Source: Anoplopoma fimbria (taxonomy: Eukaryota; Chordata; Actinopteri; Perciformes; Anoplopomatidae). Taken from it: a DNA stretch of 64,000 nucleotides. The notes under the pieces are model-generated. The model did no database searches. It was not told the DNA's origin and was given only the letters and a program-made list of their open reading frames with translations. How positions within the stretch are numbered: the stretch's first letter is position 1; each line of letters starts with the position of its first letter. The translations under genes were made by a program, and so were the position numbers. Below, piece by piece: positions 17,660-27,100 of the stretch. Location: the NCBI RefSeq assembly GCF_027596085.1, contig NC_072452.1:11215077-11279076 (forward strand), read 5' to 3'.

Positions 17660-19424
17660 ATGCGTGGTCTTTGTTATTTTTACCTCTCAATCCTGACCCA
17701 AGGTGAGTCGATATTCTGCGCTTTTCTGTTTCCTTGTGGGTGTAAGAGTGCTGATGTGTGCGTGCATGTGGGGATGCATTCGTGGGCTTCACATTTATTA
17801 ATTACAATCTGCATTCTATCATCCAGTTTGATCAATTGCTGTGCTCCACAGTGTCTTCCAGCACCCTCAAAGTCATTGGCTACTTTGGGCACAATGTCAC
17901 TTTGGCCTGTAGTTATGACAGCCAAACTCACGGCGTCCTGAGCTTCTGTTGGGGTCGAGGGATGGTGCCCACGTCTAAATGCTCCAAAACCATCGTCTCA
18001 TCACAGGATGGGGTTGTGCTTTCCAGGCAGATGCCCAGGTACCAGCTGTTGGGCAGGGTGACAGACGGAGATGTGTCACTGACCATCCTGGATGCCCAGA
18101 GGAGTGATGCCGGCGTGTACGGCTGCAGGATTGAGATCGCAGGGTGGTTCAACGACAAGAAGGTCAACACAGAACTGGTCTTGGAGGAAGGTAACACTCA
18201 TGGAAATCATCCAGGTTCATTATGAGCTCTGTTATCCAGCCTTAAGGTATTTTGTTTTTCAAGCTCCTGTGGAACGACCCGTTACCCAGGACTGGACACT
18301 TACTGCAGCGGAGAGACAAGGTGAGCAACCACCTGTGAACAAATTGATAATGTTGAATAGTGGTCATGTTGATCAGAATTGCCTTTAAGCTATTTTATTG
18401 GCAATGTTTTGTGTTCGGGGATAAAACATAATTTTGTTCATTGCATTTCATTTTGAAGGATACATTTAATTTTATATGTGGTAGTAACTGACAGTTTCAA
18501 CTCCTTACAGAAATAATGACAACATCCTTGACTAAAAATGTAGAAGTTGGTTTCACAACAACTGTGGTATTGTACAATTTTTTTTCATTTATTCAAAAGT
18601 GAGGAAATGTAATATGTTACAAAATGTTTGCACATCATTATACTTTCTACAATGCGCATAGGATGTTATTTAAATTAAAAAATATAGTGGTTTGAGTCTG
18701 AGCTGTTTTAGTAAAAAAATGTAAACAACTGAAGAAAAATGTACACCTAATCTCAGGAGGTATTTGTCAACAATGAAACTTTAAAATACAGAGGAAGAAA
18801 GCTGCACACCCATGACTCTTGCAATAGTACATGTTTTGCAACCAATATTAAAGCACATCTGGCCTTCTTCAGGAACATTTTGTCTAAAGAATGATTGTAA
18901 GTGTGTGAATTTCACCTCAACTTTCGGTGCTAGGATTTGCACGTTTGGGTGAGATGTGAGAAAATAGTACAAAGATATATTACAGTTTTTGATATTACAT
19001 GTATTATCAATATACTGTATATTCATGGCATATATAACAAACTAAGGGCCAATTATAATTGACCCAATCCCTCATGATAAGGTTCATTTTCGTTTCAGGA
19101 AAAATTCAAAGCCTTCCTTGAAGTGGGGAACATTGGCAGGGTGGCAGCTATTTCCCTTTCCGGCATAATCATAATCCTCATTTTTGTTTTCAGTAAGTGT
19201 GGAATGGATTATAATTTGTGCTCATGTGCCATTCAGATTCATTTTACACATTACAAGTGGGCGTCTATCGAGCCGTTGAAGTCACTGAGTGCGTCTTCCT
19301 TTTATAAACTGAGAATGTAATTTAATGTTTGTATTTCTTCAAACCAGGGAGACGATTTCTGCCGAAGAGGATGGTTCAACATCTCCACACCTCAACTGCT
19401 GAAAACATTTATGAAATACAATGA
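17660..19424 (+). CDS. TIM-like receptor 1: IgV, short stalk, transmembrane, tyrosine-bearing tail
   Basis: Proposed exons are 17,660-17,702 (signal peptide), 17,852-18,190 (IgV), 18,264-18,320 and 18,511-18,539 (stalk), 19,099-19,192 (transmembrane) and 19,348-19,424 (tail). They give 212 residues in frame. The IgV domain (about residues 18-126) has Cys34, Cys47, Cys58 and Cys106, the CWGRG motif, DGDVSLTI, and YGCRIE followed by WFND at 113-116. TIM family IgV domains use this WFND loop to bind phosphatidylserine through calcium. N29-V-T is a possible glycan site. Residues about 171-188 form the membrane span, followed by RRR and a tail ending ENIYEIQ, which resembles the tyrosine motif of TIM tails. 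The stalk is far shorter than the mucin region of mammalian TIMs. The donor after 18,539 (GTAGAA) is weak, so the second stalk exon may end differently or another stalk exon may be missed; the frame does require some exon between 18,320 and 19,099. Membership in the TIM/HAVCR family is firm; orthology to TIM-1, -3 or -4 is not resolved. Confidence 0.82.
17852..18190 (+). CDS. IgV exon of TIM-like receptor 1
   Basis: 339 nt, flanked by a CTCCACAG acceptor and a G|GTAACA donor, phase 1 on both sides. The exon has exactly the same length and phase as the IgV exon of the second receptor at 24,339-24,677, supporting descent from a shared ancestor. Confidence 0.92.
19099..19192 (+). CDS. Transmembrane exon of TIM-like receptor 1
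   Basis: The acceptor is CGTTTCAG and the donor A|GTAAGT. It is read from phase 0 and encodes a charged juxtamembrane start (EKFK) and then a run rich in Ile, Leu, Val and Phe. Only this frame is open and hydrophobic. A decayed copy of this exon lies at about 21,729-21,815. Confidence 0.8.
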
Positions 19425-20920
19425 AAGGTCCCAACATTATGAGGATAACTGAGTCTATAAGAGACTGCTTGCTGAATGTGTCTGCTTGTCACGTGCTGAC
19501 TTGATCCACCTCTTCAGCTTTAAAGGGAAGCCTTTTGAGCCCATTTTAAGCACCTTACTGAGCCCCACCACTCTCAGATTGCTCTGAAAAAAGGCAAATG
19601 TGGGTCATATGTGGCTAAGAAAATGCAAAAAATACTGTGCAGATTAAATTATTTGCCGTTTGTCTTGTTTCATAGCGAAATGGATCTCACAGACCTTGAG
19701 TGCTGTCAGATGGTTTATAATTGTGGTCACAATGCCACCTATTGGACTTAATGCATCATTATCAAAATATTAGAGAAGATTCCACCATGAATACACTGTA
19801 CACGCAGTTTGAAGCTATTAAATGTCTGTTCCTACTCGATTTCGACTTTATTCAAAAGTCGAAATAACAGAATATTGAAAAACTGACCAGCAAAGAGTAA
19901 AATTAAAAATAACCTAAAAAACAAAATTTTTGTTCTGATATATGAAAATGATAAATCCTCTCTTAACTCTCAGGTCCACATAAATTACATTTGGACCACA
20001 TTTATGTCTATTTATTTTATGCTGAAATTTATCAATGACTCAATGTCACAGTAAAACACTGGATGAAAATTGTCCCAGTGAGGTGAAAGATATTTGGTCT
20101 GTCTGTTGGACCTCCTTGTTATGAGAATTTATAGAATATGAGGAGTCACTCAAACACAAATCTTCTTCCAGTTTTTGGCGTGCAGTTTTTCTAGGAATTT
20201 GTTTGGCTATGTAAGCAAAATGAAAAGTGCGACTGGGCACACAGCAGCTTTATATTCAATGGCTGATGTGAGAATATCAATGTTTCAACTTTGCATGTTT
20301 AAAAAAAATCTTGCTGCTATATGCACCTATCTACTTTACAAGCATACATATATTGTGACTTTACAAGATCTTACATAAAAAAAGAGGTTCATTATTGATA
20401 CCCTGTATGAGCAAAATTAAACAAAGGTTATCACCTCTACCTCAATATAGATCTCCTTGGATCTGGTCTGTAACTACACTTAACAGGTGTAATTATTCAT
20501 ACATTTTAATATTTTTTTTCTGCCTTAATCTGAAGTTAATGAAATGGAAAAATCTAAATACTCACTTGTATTTTTATATTGTAGAAGTTAGTTGTGGGAG
20601 TGATCAAAGTAGAAGTTCTGTGCTGGGTTACTAAACATCTAATGGACCTAAATTTTTACTCAGCAGTCTAAGAAACATACAGAAGTCCAGAGTTTCAACT
20701 TCCATCAGTCTCTGGATACAATGGATGCATTTTTGGTAACGCACTTAGTATTTATACAGATAATATTACTTTTTTGAAAAAACAGGTGATGTACTCTCAG
20801 TTGAATATTTTTGAAACCTCTGTGTTGTGTTCCTAAAACTTATTTTTGTATAATAAAATAACAGTTCATATTGTTCTATCTGTGATTAACAATGTGTGGT
20901 TATATGCACATGCTGGAAAC
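19425..20920. other. 3' flank of TIM-like gene 1, first copy of a tandem duplication
   Basis: The 3' untranslated region and flank of gene 1 lie here; a possible ATTAAA signal is at 19,643-19,648. The stretch from about 18,970 to 20,700 is one copy of a segment repeated, with heavy divergence, at 21,600-23,550. Shared blocks include AAAGGGAAGCCTTTTGA-like sequence near 19,522, CACAATGCCACCTA near 19,729 and GAAGTTCTGTGCTGG near 20,613. No further gene is visible. Confidence 0.7.
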
Positions 20921-20929
20921 ATAAAAACC

Positions 20930-21240
20930 CTAAATTTACCCTTTATTTAACCAGGCGAGTCATTAAGAGAAAATTCTTAATTGCAAAGGCGGGTTTGAAA
21001 AAGGCAAAGCCTCTTCAGGGAATGGTGTGGGGCTAACAGAGGTCAAATGAAGACCTATCCAAACATTTCCAACTCACCCATTACTGGCATACAGTCACAA
21101 CAAGAGTACATGTGACAACAAGCATTACATGAAGACATGCAGACTAGCACACAGGCTTTGGGCAATACAAACGCAACGTAAAACAAAAAGCAGCAGCAAG
21201 AGATCAAATCATGCATAGGATAACAGTATGCAGCCGACAT
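20930..21240. repeat. Teleost interspersed repeat fragment
   Basis: The segment starts with TTTATTTAACCAGGCGAGTC followed by GAGAAAATTCTTAATTGC. I recognise this as the start of a repeat common in fish genomes (the ATTTAACCAGG...AAATTCTTATTT type). It lies between the two copies of the duplicated TIM 3' segment. Its right boundary is unclear. Confidence 0.55.
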
Positions 21241-21244
21241 CAAC

Positions 21245-21470
21245 CTTAAACTTTATTACACGTCGTATACATAAATTCAATTTGACCTCTGCTTTTAACC
21301 CTTCTTAAGCATATAGGCTGCTGTGAAGCGTTTGGGTAGCAACTCCAGTTCAATGTCTCGCTCAAGGACACTTGACATACGGACAGTTGGAGCCGGGACC
21401 ACCACTGCTCTGGTTAAAGGACTTGCTCAACCCACTTACCTCCCACAGGAAGTAGGACTGATTTAAGATT
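21245..21470 (-). repeat. Teleost interspersed repeat fragment with a GCTCAAGGACAC block
   Basis: The blocks TGTCTCGCTCAAGGACAC and GGAGCCGGGACCACCA resemble a very common fish repeat in which a 'TTGCTCAAGGACAC' box precedes a 'GGAGCCGGGG(A)TCGAAC' box. The orientation is tentative. No coding content. Confidence 0.5.
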
Positions 21471-21599
21471 GGAGGAGAGACAGTTTAAAGTTATAGTACA
21501 GTGAGCTTTCCCATCATACTTTTTTTTTTTCAATAATTGTTAAATTTCATTTAAATGTGCAGTTATGTGGGTGTGGAACCTGGAAGCAAGAAATAGAGT

Positions 21600-23550
21600 G
21601 CAGAGCGATATTAAAGTTTTCAACATACAATATATTTGAATACACTGCATATGTATGGCACAAATATAAGACTATGTGCCAATTGTTATCGACCCATCCC
21701 TCATGATGAGGTTCATTTTCATTGCAGGAAAATCAAAGCCTGGAAGTGGGAAACATTAACGGTTGGCAGCTATTTATTTTTCTTCACCATATTCCTCAAC
21801 CTTATTTTCCATTAGTGTGGAATGGATTATAGTTTGTGACTCGTGCGCCATTCAGATTAATTTTACACATTAAAGATAGTGGGCCTTCCTTCTTTCGTCT
21901 GTTTTAGGAACACAGGTCATAGTGGATGATTTTGCAGAGTATAATTCACTTCCAATGCCAACATTAGTGGGTCTGGTTGGGTGCAGAGCAGCACGTAAAT
22001 TCAGCCCATCAGATTCCTGTTTAAATGTTTTACTACGTTTACCATAACCACAATCTTTCAATAACCTTAGCCAAGTCTTTTAGTTACCTTAACTTTAAGC
22101 TAACCATGGTTTATTTATCATAACTGCAATCTTTTCCCTTACAATAAAGATTCACTGTTCCAACATAGTTTCTGTGCGCAGACATTGTAGCAATACATAA
22201 ACAGTTGGCATTGAACAGTCATAACTTGTCCGTATCCAGTTTTGCAGAATTATGTAATTATAAAGCTGAGGTTGGCAGTTTTTTCATTTGGCAAAAATTC
22301 CATAATGGCCTTTCAGAATAATCAAATTGCTACCCCAGCGTAGGCAGTTTTCTGGAAAAGGCGAAAATACGCCAGAATTAAAAAATACAGCCCTCATCCT
22401 GCAGCTCTCTCCCCTCTGTCCTAAACCCCTCCCACCAGCTACGCAGGCATGTGAGTATGATTATGAGCACTCTTCTTTCATTTGAAACACCATCCTCATT
22501 TTTATTGCGATACCGATAAAGCTATATAATGATTAGCGACAATTCTATGAGAATTAATGTTTTTCTGAAACCTACTTTAACATCCTGAGAACAGTTTTGT
22601 GTGTCCAAAAGCTTGAGTGAGGATCACCTGAATAAAGACATGTCTGTCATGACGTATGTTTAATTAATTTATGTCCTCAGCCTTAGAGGGAAGCCTTTTG
22701 AACACTCGTCTGTTAAATCAATATGAAAAAAACTATAACTTTCTCAGAAGCAGCTTATATGGTCCCACTTTACTTAGAAAGGGCAAATATGGGTCATGTG
22801 AGGCTCAGAAGATGCAAAAATATCCTGGGGAATAATTAATTCCTTGTCTTGCTTTTATTTCTGTTGTTCAAATTACATATTGCAGCATGAAAATCTTGGG
22901 GATGGTTTATACTTGGACACAATGCCACCTACTGGGTTTAACACACAGTCAACATATTAGAGAAGAGTGTTTCACTTTGAGTACAGTGTGCCCTTATCAA
23001 TGTCCCCAGTTTCTTGGTGCATTTTTATGTAAGAATGATGAATGTTGATTTGCTGAATTTTAATCACATTTTTCACTTCTTTGTTTATGATCAAAATGGA
23101 TTGATTGTACATTTTAAATCACAACACCAATGCTGTGTTAAGAAACACGTTTTGTTTTTTTTCTATTAAGATCTCACTGTGAAACCTGTGCAAATATTGA
23201 TTTAATCTAAGAGTCCTTATAAATACTGATTTTGTTCCCTCTATGAATTAGTATACCAGTGTAAAATCCACTAAATCAAGGGGAAGGCATCTTTATTAAG
23301 GCCGCAAGGGAAATGATGGCTGTGATAGTGTTTACTGAAATTTCATGAGAAAATTGTCTGAATTGTGGAAAGTCTGCAAGTTTTCTTATAGTAGCGGTTT
23401 CTCTTAAGTTTCTTCCCAGTGTACCCGGGTTCACAAGTACAATAGAGTTGGTCATCTCACTCTGCAAATAAGAAGAGGAAGTTCTGTGCTGGTTACTAAA
23501 CATCCACCAGACCTAAGTGCTTACTCGGCAGAAACACACACATGTCTATG
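21600..23550 (+). pseudogene. Decayed duplicate of the 3' half of TIM-like gene 1
   Basis: This region aligns by eye with 18,970-20,700. The core is a broken copy of the transmembrane exon at about 21,729-21,815: the flanking words CCCTCATGAT-AGGTTCATTTTC, GGAAGTGGG, AACATT and TGTGGAATGGATTATA occur in the same order. The copy has indels that break the hydrophobic frame, and the donor CAGTAAGTGTGG has become CATTAGTGTGG, losing the splice GT. No IgV exon accompanies it, and the tail exon is not recognisable. Later shared blocks are GAGGGAAGCCTTTTGAAC (about 22,685), CACAATGCCACCTACTGG (about 22,918) and GAAGTTCTGTGCTGG (about 23,479). An inserted block of about 22,200-22,560 looks like unrelated repeat DNA. 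Confidence 0.8.
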
Positions 23551-24166
23551 GCCCTTGAGTAAACCAGACGTTCTATTTCTGAAAGAGATATATTTCAGGA
23601 CATATTGAGTTCATGTTCCTGGAATTGATGATGAAGATTATGTATCTACAACCGTTTTATGTAAACGGTAAATGTTAGCATTAAAGTTAGCTTCAGAGAT
23701 TTTTATAGTCTTTAGAGTTATTTTGAATATTTTAATAAAAACATTTTTTGGTGTGTGTGCTCCGTTAAAAAAGAAGCACATTTTACTGCAGCATTTCTGT
23801 GGAAGCTCTTCATCAAAGAATAAGTTAAGAGTTTGAATGTTTAAAACTTCCTAAATTCCCTTCAGTCACTACAAGGAGTGAGAACAAACAACAGGAGTGA
23901 AGGCAGTATATTGATAACCTTGATTCTGTCTCTGTCTAATCTAAGAATGAAACATGTGTGTTACTTCTAGGATAAGGAACCAAAACCACAGAAAAGGAAA
24001 CGTCTCTTTCTACATTCCTCTTTTGCCAGCAGAAGTTGTTTGTGTGAGCATATCAAGGACAGTATCATGTGATTTAGAAGGATTTCAAAGCCGAAACCAC
24101 ACTGGTTTGGTTCAGTGTGGCTTGGCAGGTGGACCAAATCCTGAGTGATTCTTAGACGGGAGTAAA
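23551..24166. other. Upstream flank of the TIM-FN3 receptor gene
   Basis: No gene. Two Runx-type words in the sense strand, AACCACAG at 23,984-23,991 and AACCACA at 24,095-24,101, lie within 200 bases of the start codon, with purine-rich GAAAAGGAAA (23,991-24,000) beside the first. These would fit a blood-cell promoter, but motifs this short are weak evidence. No TATA box is obvious. Confidence 0.35.
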
Positions 24167-27100
24167 ATGATTTTTTTAAGACACCTCTCTCTGTGTTGCA
24201 ATCTCCTCTTTTGTCTTCTCCTGGGTAAGACAGTCATGAGTATGATTTGCATTTTTGTTAAAATGAAAATTACATTTTTTTTTTTTATATACCTTCCCAA
24301 ATATTCCTTCATGCCATTGGGGCTTGCTATCTTTTCAGGTTGTGTGTCTGCAGAAAGCATCATAGCCACAGTGGGAGAAGATGTTACTCTGATATGCAAC
24401 TATGACGCCAAGTACTACGGCAAGCTTTCTACATGCTGGGGTCGGGGAGACATCCCCAACAGGGGCTGTGCCAATGAGGTGCTCAAGACAGACGGGACAT
24501 CAGTGATCAGCAGACTGTCAGAGCGTTACCTGCTCAAGGGTGATGTTGGTGTGGGAGATGTGTCGCTCACCATCAGGCATGTTGAGGAGGGCGACTCCGG
24601 GACGTATGGCTGCCGTGTGGACATACCAGGCTGGTTCAATGATCACAAGCACCAGCTGACTCTGACGGTAGTGGCAGGTGAGACCAACAGGGAGACTGTA
24701 TAATCTGTAAGGGAGAGACCAAACTCTAACATTTGTGGCAAATTGAGTTACTGGAAATACTTAGGGACTCCCTACTTTTTGGAAAAACGTCCCTCACGAC
24801 TTCACAAAAACCAAGACGTCATCTGAAAATTCTCACATTTGAGACGCTGGAACAAGCACATGCTTTGATTTGCTTTGCACATGGTTTAATCTGGTGATTT
24901 ATTAATCGACTAATTGTTTAAGCACTATGAAGCCTTCAACTTAGTTTTTATTTCTTTTAGTACGCCCTAATCCTCTGACGGTGGAGACGAGAGAGGTGAA
25001 GGAGAGAACTGTCACTGTTCGCTGGACTCCTGTGTTTGACGGCGGCAAGCCCATTACAGCCTACAGGATTGATCTCAAAAACAAACAGGGTAAGCAGCAG
25101 ACAATTATCCCAATAATCTTAATAGAATCAGAACATTTTGGCAGCTAATTATATACTTTGGAGAATGATGAATGGACCTTTTCTTCGGGTCATTGTTGAA
25201 CAGCATCCTGGGATACTGCAGTGAGTACCGAAGTCTCAGATCCTGAACTGACTCAGCTGACTTTGGTGGATTTGCGTCCGGCAAAGTCCTTCAACCTTCG
25301 CATGTTTGCTATAAACAGTGTGGGCATGAGCGAATCCAGCAATGTCCTGACAGTCACAACTAAAGAAGCAGGTAGTTTTCTTCATTATTTATAATTTTAG
25401 CAATGATTAGAATCGTGTAGAACTAATATAACATCATTTTTGACGGATGGCCTCTTTAAGATGTGTTTTCCTTACAGCCCCAGACGGTCCTCCCCTGGAT
25501 ATGAAGCTGGAGGCCCTCACTTCTCACAGTATCAAGGTCACTTGGAAGGTAAAGACACATTGAAAAAACACTCTCATTAAAAAAAAAGGGCTATGGATTA
25601 TACCCATTTAGCCCAGGCTTTGTGATGATTTGATCCTACATGATATATATTTGAAAAGAAAATTGTGTGCAAATACTTTACAACTCTAAGAGTGTTTTCT
25701 CTTGAACAGCCTCCGAGGCTCGAACACAGAAACGGGGTTCTCCGGAGTTACAGCATTAGCTACAGACAGTATGACCCTGCAGGCAGAACGTACAAAAGGT
25801 GGCAGCACTTAAGTGTGATGGCCACACGGGAACTAGAAAGCGTCGTCCTGAGCAACCTGAAGCCTTCTGCTGAATACGGAGTGATGATACAGGCCATAAC
25901 AAGTGCAGGAGTAGGACCTTCCTCAAATGCACCTCTCTGCTCAACTCTTGATGAGGGTAAGATGGGAAACACAAGAAGATGCCAAAATATGGCGCAAACA
26001 TTAATTTTGTTATTATTTCATATCAAGTAATTTACATAGGTTGGATTTTATTTTCTTTCAAGTTCACATAACGTCAACAGCATCAACAATCAAATCTTCT
26101 TCCACTGCGGCTACAACAATCAAATCTTCCACTGCGGCTACAACAATCAAATCTTCTTCCACTGCGGCCACAATTTGGATACAAAACACTTCAAGTTTCA
26201 CTTCAGGTATGTGTTATTGTGTAGATGAATCTTATTCCTAAATCATTTATAAACATCTTGAGAATTATAGAAATATGTTTTGACTAAAAATGTTTTTGTT
26301 TTGTTTTCATTCTGTCCCAAGTTCGAACAGCATCAACAATTGAGACTGTCACTGCTGCCACTGTTTGGGGAGAAAGAACCACAAGTATCACATCAGGTTT
26401 CATAAGTTTTTTCCACTGACACTGAATTAATGTTGCTGTTTATTACATACTTTTGCATTTTAGACATTACATTGGCATGAACTTTATCTGAATGCAGATC
26501 CTCCACAGTCTCTGTGAATCACAAAATGTGCCCAAATCCAATTTAGATCACATGTGCTGTTATAGTGTCCCATAAGAATAGATCCGTTATTCACATCTCT
26601 AGTTTGTCTGCACATGACATGATCATTGTGAAAGATTCTGTTATTCTTCGCTAAATGTCTCTGCTGTGTGTTTTCCAGTGCCCCCGGATCCCCCTGTGAT
26701 TGAATTAAAGCAGGTCAAAGACAATACCATTTCCCTTTTCTGGACTCCTGGGTTTGAAGGTGACAGCCCTATCACTGGCTATTACCTGGAGTGGAAAGCA
26801 GTTAACGGTATGAGACATTTTTAATGGAGTCATTTGATCATTGCCACTTCACTGTAACTAAACTGCTGACACTAAATTCACATTGTTAATCCCTTTGGCA
26901 TCTGGTGATATAATGTTAAAAAAAAAGTATCTTTCTTCTCCTCCACAGCCTCGTGGGATTACACGAAGACAGTTGTTTTCTTCAGCCCCAACCAGACAGA
27001 GACCACAATAATAGAGATAAATCCCTCAACATACAACATCCGCATGTTTGCCAAGAACAGTCTGGGCACCAGTAAGGCTAGCAATGTCCTCACCATCACC

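Noticed and set aside
24112..24399. Minus-strand open frame over the receptor signal-peptide exon
   Set aside because: It is a shadow of the plus-strand receptor gene, which has consistent splice sites and a clear family match.
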